This document shows, piece after piece, positions 37,297-46,568 of a stretch of DNA of 64,000 bases. Positions within the stretch are counted from its first letter, which is position 1. The number at the start of each line of letters is the position of its first letter. The stretch covers positions 62,001 to 126,000 of the forward strand of contig NZ_JAGFNS010000006.1 of the NCBI RefSeq assembly GCF_017592555.1. The letters run 5' to 3'. The position numbers and the translations under genes were made by a program. Origin of the DNA: Actinoplanes flavus. Its GTDB lineage: Bacteria > Actinomycetota > Actinomycetes > Mycobacteriales > Micromonosporaceae. Below the pieces are notes generated by a model, which worked only from the letters and a program-made list of their open reading frames with translations, searched no databases and was not told the origin of the DNA.

Positions 37297-38288
37297 CGGT
37301 TCCTCCTCGCCCGGGCACGCAGCAGGTCGGCCCCGACCGCCACGATGATGAAAATGCCGACGAACAGGTCGGAGAGCTGCGAACGCCAGCCCAGCTGGGT
37401 CACCCCGGAGGCCACCGACTGCACCAGCAGCGCGCCGAGCAGGGTGCCGAGCACCGAACCGCGGCCGCCCATGATGCTCGTGCCGCCGATGACCACCGCC
37501 GCGATCACCGCCAGCTCCTTGCCGGCGCCGACCGACTGATCCAGCGTCGAGGTGCCCTGCGCGATCACGAAACACGAGGCCAGGCCGACCAGCAGACCGG
37601 TCAGCACGTAGGCCAGCAGGACCCGGCGCTGCACGCGGACACCGGCCAGCCGGGCCGCCTGCGCGTCACCGCCGATCGCGAAGAAGTGCCGGCCACCCGC
37701 CGTGTGCCGTAGCCACCACCAGGCGGCCGCCGTGATCAGCACGGTGATCAGGAAGGCGTGCGGGACGCCGAGGGTACGCCCGTCCGGTCCACGGCCGAAG
37801 AACGCCAGCGTGCCGGGGATGCCGTTCACCGTCCCGGAGCCGAAGATCCGCAGGCCCAGGAACATGAACAGGTTCGCCGTACCGAAGGTGATGATGATGG
37901 CGTGCACCCGGCCGTAGGCGATCAGCACGCCGTTGACCAGGCCGAGCAGTGCGCCCGCCGCGACCGACAGCAGCACCGCCACGGCGAGGCCCACCTCGGC
38001 CTCGACCAGCGCTTTCGCGGTCAGCACGGAACAGACCATGATCGCGCCGCCGACCGAGACGTCGATGCCGCCGGTGATGATCACGATGGTCATGCCGACG
38101 CCGATCAGCGCCACCGGGGCGGTCGCCACCAGCAGCGGCTGAATCGAGCCGGCGGTCAGGAACGCCGGGGTGCTCACCGCGAGCGCGGCCCACAGCACGG
38201 CGATCACACCGACCAGCACCATTTCCTGGCCGGTGACCGGTGACGGCAGCACCCGCTTCTTGATCTTCGCTTCCGCAACCGCGGTCAT
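37293..38288 (-). CDS. rhaP: Rhamnose ABC transporter permease
   Basis: A 331-residue permease with the class signature GGIDVSVGGAIMVCS and GGTSIMGGRGSVLGT. It is a paralogue of the next gene; the two should form a heterodimer. Coupled by 4-base overlaps on both sides. Confidence 0.87.
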   Translation of the reverse strand: MTAVAEAKIKKRVLPSPVTGQEMVLVGVIAVLWAALAVSTPAFLTAGSIQPLLVATAPVALIGVGMTIVIITGGIDVSVGGAIMVCSVLTAKALVEAEVGLAVAVLLSVAAGALLGLVNGVLIAYGRVHAIIITFGTANLFMFLGLRIFGSGTVNGIPGTLAFFGRGPDGRTLGVPHAFLITVLITAAAWWWLRHTAGGRHFFAIGGDAQAARLAGVRVQRRVLLAYVLTGLLVGLASCFVIAQGTSTLDQSVGAGKELAVIAAVVIGGTSIMGGRGSVLGTLLGALLVQSVASGVTQLGWRSQLSDLFVGIFIIVAVGADLLRARARRNR

Positions 38289-39787
38289 TCGCTGCCTCCC
38301 GCGGCTGCGGCCAGCAGGTCCACCTGGCTGGCGTCCGGGCCGAACTCGTCGGTCGTCGTGCCGCCCCGCACCACCTGGATGCGGTCGGCGATGCGCAGCG
38401 CCTCCGGCAGGTCCGAGGTCACCACCAGCACGGCGGTGCCCTCCTCGGCCAGCTCGGTGATCAACCGGTGGATCTCCTCCTTGGCGCCGACGTCGACACC
38501 CTGCGTCGGCTCGGCCAGCACCAGCACCCGCGGCCGCTCCACCAGTTGCCGGGCGAGGATCACCTTCTGCGCGTTGCCGCCGGACATCGCGCTGATCGGC
38601 TGCCGTTCGTGCGGCGTCTTCACCGCGAGCCGCTCGATCAACCGCAACGCGACGGCCTTCTCCCGGGCCCGGTCCACCCAGACGCCGAGCTTGGACAGCA
38701 GCCGCAGATGACCGGTGGAGATGTTGAACGCGATCGACTGGAAGCCGAACATCCCCTCGACCTTGCGGTTCGCCGGCAACAGGGCGATGCCCAGTCGCTG
38801 TGCATGCTCGGGGTTCTTGATGGTGACTTGCGTTGAGTCGACTAGAAGCTGTCCATGTGTAGCGCGATCAATGCCGTACACACATGCAGCGATCTCGGAT
38901 ACACCCGAGCCGACCAGTCCGTACAGTGCGACGATCTCGCCGGCCCGCACGGTCACGTCGACGTCGCGAAACTTCCCGGTGCGGCCCAGGCCACGCAGTT
39001 CCAGCGCCGCCGGTCCCTCCGGGACCTCACGATGCGGCCGGGCGTCGGACAGCTCCTCGCCGACCATCAGGTGCGCGATCTGGCGCACGCTCAGATCCTT
39101 GTTCGGGTACGTGCCGATCGTCCTGCCGTCACGCATGACCGTCACCTCGTCGGCGATCCGGAACAGCTCGTCCAGACGGTGCGAGATGTAGATGACCGCG
39201 ACCCCGGCGGCGGTGAGCCGCCGGACCACGTCGAAGAGCACCTCGATCTCGGCGTCGGTCAGGATCGCCGACGGCTCGTCGAGGATCAGCACCTTCGCGT
39301 CGGCGGCCAGCGCCTTGGCGATCGAGACCTGCTGCTGCTCGGCCACCGAGAGGGTGCCGACCTCGGCGGTCGCGTACCGCTCCGGCAGGCCGAGCAACTC
39401 CAGCAGCTCGACCACCTTCGCGTTCTGCGCCGCCCAGTCGACCCGTCCGGCCTTCTTGAGCTCCCGGCCGAGGAAGATGTTCTCCGCCACCGTCAGCTCC
39501 GGGAACAGCTGCGGCTCCTGGTAGACGGTGGCGATGCCGAGTCCGATGGCGTCCGTGGTGCTCTTGATCTCGGCCGCCACGCCCTCGAACTCGATCCGGC
39601 CCGAATCGGCGGTCTCCGCCCCCGCCACGATCTTGATCATCGTGGATTTGCCCGCGCCGTTCTCACCGACCAGGGCGTGCACCTTGCCCGCCCGTACCGT
39701 GAAATCAGCGTGCTGAATGGCCCGGACCGCGCCGAACCGCTTCGAGATAGCGGTCAGGCGCAGCCGGGGCGTCGTCTCGTCGGTCAT
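38285..39787 (-). CDS. rhaT: Rhamnose ABC transporter ATPase (two-domain)
   Basis: A 500-residue fusion of two ABC ATPase domains, as usual for sugar importers of this class. The first half is intact (Walker A GENGAGKST, signature LSVAEQQQVSIAKAL, Walker B LILDEPSA). In the second half the Walker A region is degenerate, GLVGSGVSE, and the Walker B region is VLAEPTQGVDVG. This asymmetry is normal in the family. Confidence 0.9.
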   Translation of the reverse strand: MTDETTPRLRLTAISKRFGAVRAIQHADFTVRAGKVHALVGENGAGKSTMIKIVAGAETADSGRIEFEGVAAEIKSTTDAIGLGIATVYQEPQLFPELTVAENIFLGRELKKAGRVDWAAQNAKVVELLELLGLPERYATAEVGTLSVAEQQQVSIAKALAADAKVLILDEPSAILTDAEIEVLFDVVRRLTAAGVAVIYISHRLDELFRIADEVTVMRDGRTIGTYPNKDLSVRQIAHLMVGEELSDARPHREVPEGPAALELRGLGRTGKFRDVDVTVRAGEIVALYGLVGSGVSEIAACVYGIDRATHGQLLVDSTQVTIKNPEHAQRLGIALLPANRKVEGMFGFQSIAFNISTGHLRLLSKLGVWVDRAREKAVALRLIERLAVKTPHERQPISAMSGGNAQKVILARQLVERPRVLVLAEPTQGVDVGAKEEIHRLITELAEEGTAVLVVTSDLPEALRIADRIQVVRGGTTTDEFGPDASQVDLLAAAAGGSE

Positions 39788-39790
39788 CGA

Positions 39791-40819
39791 TCAGTAGTTG
39801 AACTTGTCGACGTTCTCGTCGGTGATGGCCAGGGCCGGGCCGAGCAGCAGCATCTTGTCGGCCTCGGTGTAGGCGACCGCCGACAGCTCGCTGGACACGT
39901 TGTTCGTCGCCGCGAACGGCTTGCCCTGCGCGATCTGCGCGCCGGCCCACGCGGTCAGGTAGCCGAGATTCTCGACGTCCCAGAGGATCGCCGCGCTCGA
40001 CGACTTGTCCTGCAGGTAGGGCTTCATCGCCTGCGGCGTGCCCAGGCCGACCGTGAAGACCTTGCCGATCTTGCCGGCGTCCTTGACCGCCTGCGCTACA
40101 CCCGGCGCGGACGAGGTGCACTCGCCGACCAGGCCGGTCAGGTCCGGATGCGCGTTCATCAGGTCGGTCGCCATCTGGGTGGCCTTCGCCTGGTCCTCAC
40201 CGGCGTAGACCACGTCGACGATCTCCGCCTCCGGGTACTTGGTCTTGGTGTACTCCTGCTGCACCTTGATCCAGGCGTTCAGGTTCTCCGCGGTCTGGCC
40301 GCAGGAGACGATCGCGTACTTGCCCTTGCCGCCCATCTCCTTGAGCAGCGCGTCGGTCAGCCCTTCCCCGATGCCCTGGGCGGTGGCCTGGTTGACGAAC
40401 ACCTCCCGGACACTGGTCGGCGCGTCGGTGTCGGCGGTCGCCACGTGGATGCCGGCGTCCTTGGCCTGCTGGAGCAGCGGGGCCATCGAGTCCGGGTCGT
40501 TCGGGGCGACGATCAGGGTGTCGACCTTCTGCTGGATGTACGACCGGACGATGTCGGCCTGCGCGGCCGCGTCGGCCTGCGTCGGACCCTGGTAGAGCCA
40601 CTCGACGTTGCCGAGCGCGGCGGCCGCCTCCTTGCCGCCCGCGTTCATCGCCTCGAAGTAGGGGACACCCTGCAACTTCGGGACGAAGGCCACCTTGTAC
40701 GTTTTATCGCCGGACCCGCTGGAAGCGGCCGTGTCGGTGTCGTTCTTCTTGGTGCAGCCGGACAGAGCTATGGCGGCCGTCGTGGTGAGCACGACGGCGG
40801 CGGTGAACCGAGGGCGCAT
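39791..40819 (-). CDS. rhaS: Rhamnose-binding lipoprotein
   Basis: A 342-residue periplasmic-binding-type lipoprotein. The signal peptide ends in a lipobox, LSGC (Cys about 21), and the mature part is a type I sugar-binding fold (KVAFVPKLQGVPYFEAMN at the start). First gene of the rha operon, with GGGAGG before ATG. A LacI-type palindrome lies about 20 bases upstream. Confidence 0.88.
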   Translation of the reverse strand: MRPRFTAAVVLTTTAAIALSGCTKKNDTDTAASSGSGDKTYKVAFVPKLQGVPYFEAMNAGGKEAAAALGNVEWLYQGPTQADAAAQADIVRSYIQQKVDTLIVAPNDPDSMAPLLQQAKDAGIHVATADTDAPTSVREVFVNQATAQGIGEGLTDALLKEMGGKGKYAIVSCGQTAENLNAWIKVQQEYTKTKYPEAEIVDVVYAGEDQAKATQMATDLMNAHPDLTGLVGECTSSAPGVAQAVKDAGKIGKVFTVGLGTPQAMKPYLQDKSSSAAILWDVENLGYLTAWAGAQIAQGKPFAATNNVSSELSAVAYTEADKMLLLGPALAITDENVDKFNY

Positions 40820-40841
40820 GAAGCCTCCCGAAGAGGAGTTC

Positions 40842-40855
40842 TTGAAACGTTCTAG
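40842..40855 (-). promoter_or_regulatory. LacI-type operator before rhaS
   Basis: TTGAAACGTTCTAG is an imperfect palindrome centred on ACGT, typical of LacI-family sites. It overlaps the likely rhaS promoter/start region. The regulator gene is not in the window. Confidence 0.5.
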
Positions 40856-40962
40856 CTGAGGTGTGACTCACGTTACGAGCCAGTTAGGGCAGGGTCAAGA
40901 GTTGATTCGGCGCGTGCCCTTGATTTCCTCTTCGGGTAGGCCAATTGCCCCATGGTGTCTTG

Positions 40963-40974
40963 TGAGACGTTTCA
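40963..40974. promoter_or_regulatory. Second LacI-type palindrome
   Basis: TGAGACGTTTCA is a near-perfect ACGT-centred palindrome about 120 bases from the first. The two may bind one regulator cooperatively. Confidence 0.45.
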
Positions 40975-41172
40975 AGACGCGGTCGTGGGCAGCCGTCCAT
41001 GCGCTCTGCCGGCCACCGGCGCGTCACCCGCTGTCTCCCCGCATCGGATCCACCCGGCGGCGCGGCGATCTTCCTCGGTGGATCCGTTCCGGTCACCGTG
41101 TCCCGGCGTCGGCCCGTTCCGCGCGCCCGCCACTCACGGCCGCGTCGGGTATGTGGTTTCCCACCCTTGTCG

Positions 41173-41345
41173 CCGCGTTGCGCTGCGTGTTGCTTGGGTT
41201 GAGGTGGCGTTGGCGTGGTGCGGCGGGCTTTGCCGCGTTGCGCTGGGTGTTGCCGGGTTGAGGTGGCGTTGCCGTGGTGCGGCGGGTGTCGCCGCGTTGC
41301 GCTGGGCGTTGCTGTATCGCGGTGGGCGTTGCCGTGGTGCGCGAC
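41173..41345. repeat. Three imperfect tandem repeats of about 60 bp
   Basis: Units begin CCGCGTTGCGCTG at 41173, 41233 and 41292 and continue GTGTTGC...GGTGGCGTTGCCGTGGTGC. They occupy the otherwise gene-free space between rhaS and the DUF3618 gene (40820-41384). No frame or known element is recognised. Confidence 0.65.
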
Positions 41346-41376
41346 GGGGCCCGCCATGGTGCGGCAGGCCCCGTCG
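41342..41376 (-). terminator. Hairpin after the DUF3618 gene
   Basis: A 10-bp perfect inverted repeat (CGACGGGGCC / GGCCCCGTCG, 15-base loop) just beyond the minus-strand gene that ends at 41385. Confidence 0.5.
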
Positions 41377-41384
41377 GCGAGCGA

Positions 41385-43742
41385 TCAGCGGAGTCTTCGG
41401 ATGAGTGCCACGGCGATTGCGGCGACCACCAGGCCTGCGCCGATCAACGCGTAGCGCCGCCGCTTCTTGGACATCCGGTCTGGCATCGTGCCGATCGCTG
41501 ACGAAGCGCGTTCACGCATCGTGCCGATCGCCTCGGAAGCACGCCCGGGCAGAGTACCGATCGCGGTGGTGGCGCGCTCCGCCGCATCAGCGGCGCTCTC
41601 GGCTAGGTGGGTGCGGGTCTCCGCCGTGGTCTGCCGCATCTGGCCGTGTTCGGCTGGATCAGCCGCACGATGGCCGTGGCCCTCCCCGGATTTGCCGGTC
41701 AGCGAACCCATCGCGTTGCTCGCTGCCTCCTTGAGCCGGGCCGGTTCGGCTTTCGAAGCCAGGTTGCCCGCCGACTCTGCCAGCCGACCGCCCTTGTCCG
41801 CGACCGTCGCGGCGATCTGTCCGCTTCTCTCCGCCACGGTGTCGGCGATCTGTCCGCTCTTCTCCGCCACGGTGTCGGCGAGCTTCCCGCTCTTCTCCGC
41901 CACGGTGTCAGCGATCTGCCCAGTCTTCTCGGTCGTGGCCTGCTTGATCCTCCCAGGCACGTCCATCTTCGCGGCGAGGGCCGCCGCCGTCTCGCCCAGC
42001 TCGGCCCTGGTCTGTTCGATCTCGGCGCGCAGTGCGTCGGCCCGCTCGGAGGCGTCCCCACCCTCACCGTTGCGAGCTCGCTCGGCCGCGGCGCGCACTT
42101 CCTCGTCCCGCTGGTCTTTCAGGTGCGGATCCGTGGCGGTCGGTGTCTTGTCCGGCTTGTCCTTCCGTTCCGAGTCGGTGGCGGTCGGTGTCTTGTCTGT
42201 CTTGTCCTTCCGTTCCGCCCTGTCCTTCCGTTCCGCGTGGGCGCCGCTAGGCGCCGTACCCCGCTGCTGCGTGCTCGCCGCACTCGATGTCGCCATGTGC
42301 TCGGCTGTCTCGGCGCCATGCGCCAGCGGGGTGGTCGCCGCCTGCGTCCCAGGCGTGCTGGTGCTCATCTCCACGACGTGGGCTTTGGTGCGGCTTGCCG
42401 TGCCCGACACAGCGTCGGAAGCAGCTCCCGTACCGGACATGGCGCTGCCTGCCGTTGCCGTCGAGCCTGGCGTGGGCATGGCGGCCCGCCCCGTTGCTCC
42501 CTTGTCGACCGCCTCGGGCGATTTGGTGCCGGGCTTCGAGTGACCGCTCGCCGCGGCGGCGCTCGGCGGAGTCGGCTTGGCCCGCCCACCGGTACCCGAC
42601 GTCATTGCCGATCCGCCCGCGCCCATAGAGGGGGCCGACTTGGGCGCGTTCGCGTCCGGCGTTGTTGCCGAGCGGCCGGCCCTGGAGCCTGATGGCGGTG
42701 TGGGTTTGGCCGAGGTGCTGGTGTCCGTTGGCGATGGGCTGCCGGTCCCGGAGCTTGTCGACGTGGTGGGTTTGGCTGTCGCGCTCATGCCCGTCGGTGA
42801 TGGGCTATCGGACCCTGAGTTCGGCGGTGTGGGCTTGGGCCTCGCGGTACCGTTCGCCGCCTTTGCTGTTGAGGTGTTCTGGCCTGTTTCAGACGTGGTA
42901 GCGGCGCTCGACCGCGCCGACGAGGATGAGGTCGGCTTTTGCGTTCCCGACCTGCCCGCGTGTTCTCCGTCGGCGGTCGGCGAAGGCGTGTCGGGCGTTT
43001 CCGTGCCGCCGTACTGGCCCGAATCGCTGCCCGGCTGCCCGGCGCCCGCCGCTGGAGTGGGCTCAGTCTTCGTGCTGGTAGGCGGCGATCGATGCCCCGA
43101 AGTGGCCGCGGGCGGCGGCGTCGGCTTGGGTGTGCCGGCATTGCGCGGAGGTTCCGTGTGGCTGGGCGGGATGCTTGCCGGCGGTGGTGTGGGTTTGGGT
43201 GTTCCTGGACCACCGGAATGCGTTGCACCCTCACCCGCCGATGAGGCTGGCCCCGCGGACGAAACGTTTCCCGCAGTCCCGGTGGCGGCGCTGGTGGTCA
43301 CTGTGCTGCGCGAGGCCGGTCCCGGCGTCACGGTGCTGTGTGAACTCTGCTTCGTTGTCACGGTGCTGTGTGAACCCGATGCCTGGGAGGTGGCGCCGTG
43401 CGCGCCCGTTGCGGGTGCCGGGCTGCTGTGTGTGCCCGGTCCGGCTGCCGGTTTGCTGTGTGCGGCCGGGGCGTTCCGGGCGCCGGCTTGATCACTTCGC
43501 ATGCCGCTGGGCGCCTTGTTCGTCGCCGACCCGCTCACCGGGGTCGCCCCCGAACGTCGGGTTGTATCACCCGTGACCGGTTTACGACTGCCGGCCGCTG
43601 TGGCCGTGGATCCGCTGCCGGCGTCGCCCATCGGAGTGGTGTTGTCGGGCGTCCGGCTCGACGCGGGTGGGCCCGGCTTGGGCCGGTTGTGGCTGGACGA
43701 TGACCGGCGGGCCTCTGCGGGGTTGCTGTCGGAGGCGTTCAT
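41385..43742 (-). CDS. DUF3618 protein with long disordered N-terminus
   Basis: A 785-residue protein. The first 510 or so residues are low-complexity Ser/Thr/Pro/Gly/Ala with recurring KPTPP motifs. Short charged repeats (ERKDK ... KTPTATD) follow, then a DUF3618-like helix (LRAEIEQTRAELGETAAALAAK). Next come tandem 11-residue repeats (TVAEKSGQIAD type) and finally one membrane helix (YALIGAGLVVAAIAVALI) with a basic tail. DUF3618 proteins usually have only 100-250 residues, so the N-terminal extension is odd. The hendecad repeats resemble LEA or lipid-binding amphipathic helices. It is coupled by a 4-base overlap to the holin-like gene. Function unknown; an envelope or membrane-surface role is inferred. 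Confidence 0.75.
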   Translation of the reverse strand: MNASDSNPAEARRSSSSHNRPKPGPPASSRTPDNTTPMGDAGSGSTATAAGSRKPVTGDTTRRSGATPVSGSATNKAPSGMRSDQAGARNAPAAHSKPAAGPGTHSSPAPATGAHGATSQASGSHSTVTTKQSSHSTVTPGPASRSTVTTSAATGTAGNVSSAGPASSAGEGATHSGGPGTPKPTPPPASIPPSHTEPPRNAGTPKPTPPPAATSGHRSPPTSTKTEPTPAAGAGQPGSDSGQYGGTETPDTPSPTADGEHAGRSGTQKPTSSSSARSSAATTSETGQNTSTAKAANGTARPKPTPPNSGSDSPSPTGMSATAKPTTSTSSGTGSPSPTDTSTSAKPTPPSGSRAGRSATTPDANAPKSAPSMGAGGSAMTSGTGGRAKPTPPSAAAASGHSKPGTKSPEAVDKGATGRAAMPTPGSTATAGSAMSGTGAASDAVSGTASRTKAHVVEMSTSTPGTQAATTPLAHGAETAEHMATSSAASTQQRGTAPSGAHAERKDRAERKDKTDKTPTATDSERKDKPDKTPTATDPHLKDQRDEEVRAAAERARNGEGGDASERADALRAEIEQTRAELGETAAALAAKMDVPGRIKQATTEKTGQIADTVAEKSGKLADTVAEKSGQIADTVAERSGQIAATVADKGGRLAESAGNLASKAEPARLKEAASNAMGSLTGKSGEGHGHRAADPAEHGQMRQTTAETRTHLAESAADAAERATTAIGTLPGRASEAIGTMRERASSAIGTMPDRMSKKRRRYALIGAGLVVAAIAVALIRRLR

Positions 43743-44155
43743 GCGTGCGTCCCACGCCGGGCAGCCGCCATGAACTCGTTCACGTCCTTGCGGCCGCTGG
43801 CGATCGCCACCTCAGGAGTGGGCGGCACCGCCTCTCGTACCTCCCGTTTGCCGGCGATCGCCGTGATGACGGCGGCGCAGAGCAGAATCACCGCCACGGT
43901 CAGGGCGGCCGCCCACATCGGCATGACCATCGACAGGGCCGCAACAGCGGTGATCAGCAGGGCGCCCATCCCGTACAGTGCGATCACCCCGGCTCCGCCG
44001 AGCAGACCCGCACCCTTCCCGGCCTTCTTGCCTTTTTCGACCATCTCGATCCGGGCGAGTGCCAGTTCGTCCCGCGCCAGGGTGGTCACCTGTTCACTGA
44101 GCCGGCTGACCAACTCCGCCGTCGACTGATCGATTCGTGGGTCTGTGTGGGTCAT
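43739..44155 (-). CDS. Phage holin-like (actinobacterial) membrane protein
   Basis: A 138-residue protein of the actinobacterial 'phage holin family' type. An N-terminal helix (STAELVSRLSEQVTTLARDELALARIE) is followed by two membrane segments (GLLGGAGVIALYGMGALLITA and AALTVAVILLCAAVITAIAG). These proteins are chromosomal and usually paired with DUF3618 genes, as here; no prophage genes surround it. The ATG at 44155 gives the normal length; upstream extension is not supported. Confidence 0.8.
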   Translation of the reverse strand: MTHTDPRIDQSTAELVSRLSEQVTTLARDELALARIEMVEKGKKAGKGAGLLGGAGVIALYGMGALLITAVAALSMVMPMWAAALTVAVILLCAAVITAIAGKREVREAVPPTPEVAIASGRKDVNEFMAAARRGTHA

Positions 44156-44550
44156 CGTCCCCCTCCGTCCTGCACGGTTCTCCGCGACAGACGTGTACCC
44201 CGGCCAATGCTGACTAATCGCCCTTTCTGCCTCCCGAAATGCCGGAAAAGTCCGGCGCCGTCGAGTAGGCGGCACAGGCTGGTCCCGTTCCAGCCAGCCA
44301 CGCTGAACGCTCGACGGACGGCACGTGCGCCGGCCTGGAGAACGCGACCGGCCCACCACCCTGCCGATCTTCGCAATGGCCGCGGAGGCCATCCGTGCAC
44401 ACCGAGCCGGAGCGCGTGGATCTGTCGCCGCCATGCCGAGGCCCTCCGCTTCCCGGGACCGGAGCTGTGCGTTCAGATCGCCTCCATTCCGCCACTCGAG
44501 GTTTGCCGCCTTCCGAACCGCGGCGGCGAAGGGCCGAACTCGCCGCCGGT
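44156..44550. other. 395-base stretch with no supported gene
   Basis: Lies between the start of the holin-like gene and the end of the response-regulator remnant. Short frames on both strands are Arg/Pro-rich and have no good starts. The region near 44205-44255 is less GC-rich and may carry the promoter of the holin-like/DUF3618 operon. Confidence 0.35.
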
Positions 44551-45230
44551 TCATTTGGCTGGGACCACCAGGCCGGTTTCGTAGGCGACGATGACGAGCT
44601 GGGCTCGATCCCGCGCCTGTAGCTTGGCGAGCAGCCGCCCGACGTGGGTCTTGACCGTGGCGAGGCTGAGTTGCAGGTGCGACGCGATCTCCAGGTTGGA
44701 GAGGCCGCTGCCGATCAGAAACAGCACCTCACATTCGCGATCGGTCACGTTTCCCAGGTCCGTGGACGGCCGCCCGGCCGGCTCGGGCAGATCGGCGAAG
44801 TGCGCGATCAGCCGCCGGTGATCGCCGGCGCCAACAGCGCGTTGCCGTCGGCGACCACCCGGACAGCAGTGATCAGGTCGGCAGGCACCACATCCTTGAG
44901 AAGGAAGCCACTGGCGCCGGCCCGCAATGCGGCGAACACGTACTCGTCGTAGTCGAACGTGGTGAGGATCAGGACCCGCGTTTCCGGGGTAGCGGCCGAA
45001 GCGCAGATCCGGCGGGTGGCTTCGATCCCGTCCATGTCCGGCATGCGGATATCCATCAAGATGACATCCGGCTTCTCCTGCCGAGCCAGCGTGACCGCCT
45101 CCTCTCCGGTGCCGGCCTCGCCGACCACCACCAGGTCGGATGTGGTGTCGAGGAGGAGCCGAAAACTGGCCCGCAGGAGAGCCTGATCATCGACGATCAA
45201 CACCCGGATCGGAGTCTCCGGAGCGGTCAC
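44551..45230 (-). pseudogene. NarL-family response regulator, split by a one-base frameshift
   Basis: The receiver half reads from GTG 45230 (IRVLIVDDQALLRASF, phosphoacceptor in VILMDIRMPDMDG, GFLLKDV) and stops at NALLAPAITGG. Restoring one C in the ACC-GGCGGC run near 44815 reads on as ITRRLIAHFADLPEPAG into an intact LuxR-type HTH (TDRECEVLFLIGSGLSNLEI to TGLVVPAK). So one base is missing. As written, the gene would give a receiver without a DNA-binding domain. It could be a true mutation or a sequencing error. It is coupled to the kinase upstream. Confidence 0.85.
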
Positions 45231-46387
45231 GACGGTGATCCATACGGCAAGGTTGCGACGACGGCGTAACCGCCCTCGGGGCGCGGGCCGGCGCTGAACG
45301 TGCCGCCGTGGGCCGCGACGCGTTCCCGCATCCCGGCGAGTCCCGTCCCGCCGGCCGCCGGAGCGGGCTGTCGTCTGCCGTCGTCGGTGACCTCGATCCG
45401 CAGGTGGTCGACGGCACCCAGGACGTCGACCCGGCACGTTGCCGGAGCGGCATGCCGGACCACGTTGGTCAGCGACTCCTGGACGATGCGGTAAGCAGCC
45501 AGCGCGACCAGCTCGGGAAGGTCGCGGCTCCCGTGGACGTCCAGGTCCACCGCCACCCCGGCGGCCTGGGCTCGGTCCGCGAGCCCGGTGAGGTCCCGCA
45601 GCGTCGGGGCCACGTCGTACACCGGCTCGGTCCGCAACGCGCCGACCGTCCTCCGTAACTCGGCGAGCGCGCTCCGGCTCGCCGACTCGATCACCTCGAG
45701 GGCGGCGAGCGCCTCCTCCGGCCGCTGCCGGGCGACGTGATTGGCGACGCCCGCCTTCACCGCGATCAGGCTCAAGCTGTGCCCGACCGCGTCGTGCATC
45801 TCCCGGGCGATCCGCAGTCTTTCCTCGGCGACCGCCCGGGCGGTGGCCTGCGCGGCTGTCAGCTCGGAGTGGCGCCGCCGCTCGCGCAGCGTCCATCCGA
45901 CAGCCCAGCTGGCACCACACACCAGCGTGGTGAACGCCATCCCGGCGAGCCCGGGACCCTGCGGTGCGTGGGTTGCCCACCAACTCCCGAACACCACACC
46001 GCAGAGCAACAACGCCGACGCACCCAGAGCGGTCCACCGCCCTCGCGGGCCGGCCACGTGGCGGCCGACGTTGTAGAGCGCGGCACCGACGACGAGCAGG
46101 GGAGCGGGTGAGGCGTAGTCCGGGATGATGCCGGTGCCCAGGAGCGCGGTCGAGGCCACCGCGACAGCGACGGCCACCGAGACCGGCCACCGGCGCCGCA
46201 CGGCGAGCGGCGCGCTGATCACGGCCGCCGCCACCACTGCCAGCCAACCTGGTTCGGCCAGCCGGTCCGCTGGGGTCTCCGCCGCCGCATACCAGCACAG
46301 CACACCGGCACCGGCGGCGAGGGAGAGATCCGCGGTCAAACGCGCCACCGGACCGGGGCGCAGTGTCAGGAACGACGAAGCGGGCAC
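45227..46387 (-). CDS. NarL-type sensor histidine kinase
   Basis: A 386-residue membrane kinase with four to six hydrophobic segments in the first 150 residues, then a HisKA_3 box ([22 protein letters not shown]) and an HATPase domain ([28 protein letters not shown]). The GTG at 46387 starts the first hydrophobic region; the frame runs on upstream through the divergent ABC gene but is not credible. Its stop overlaps the response-regulator start. It probably controls the neighbouring ABC exporter. Confidence 0.87.
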   Translation of the reverse strand: MPASSFLTLRPGPVARLTADLSLAAGAGVLCWYAAAETPADRLAEPGWLAVVAAAVISAPLAVRRRWPVSVAVAVAVASTALLGTGIIPDYASPAPLLVVGAALYNVGRHVAGPRGRWTALGASALLLCGVVFGSWWATHAPQGPGLAGMAFTTLVCGASWAVGWTLRERRRHSELTAAQATARAVAEERLRIAREMHDAVGHSLSLIAVKAGVANHVARQRPEEALAALEVIESASRSALAELRRTVGALRTEPVYDVAPTLRDLTGLADRAQAAGVAVDLDVHGSRDLPELVALAAYRIVQESLTNVVRHAAPATCRVDVLGAVDHLRIEVTDDGRRQPAPAAGGTGLAGMRERVAAHGGTFSAGPRPEGGYAVVATLPYGSPS

Positions 46388-46568
46388 GGGGGGAGCGTAG
46401 CCATCAATGTCGCCGGAGCGCGTCGGCCCGCAGTCGGTCAGACCCTGGTATGACCTGGCGCTCCACGCCCTCCCGTGGGTGGACGCCGCAAATCGGCCCA
46501 CGGCCCGACGACTTCCGCGCACCGAGCCGCGAACCTCGATTCGAGCACCGCCGACCCGAGGAGAGGGC

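Noticed and set aside
43739..44155. Prophage suggested by the holin-like gene
   Set aside because: No phage structural, lysis or integrase genes nearby; this holin family is chromosomal in actinomycetes and pairs with DUF3618 genes.
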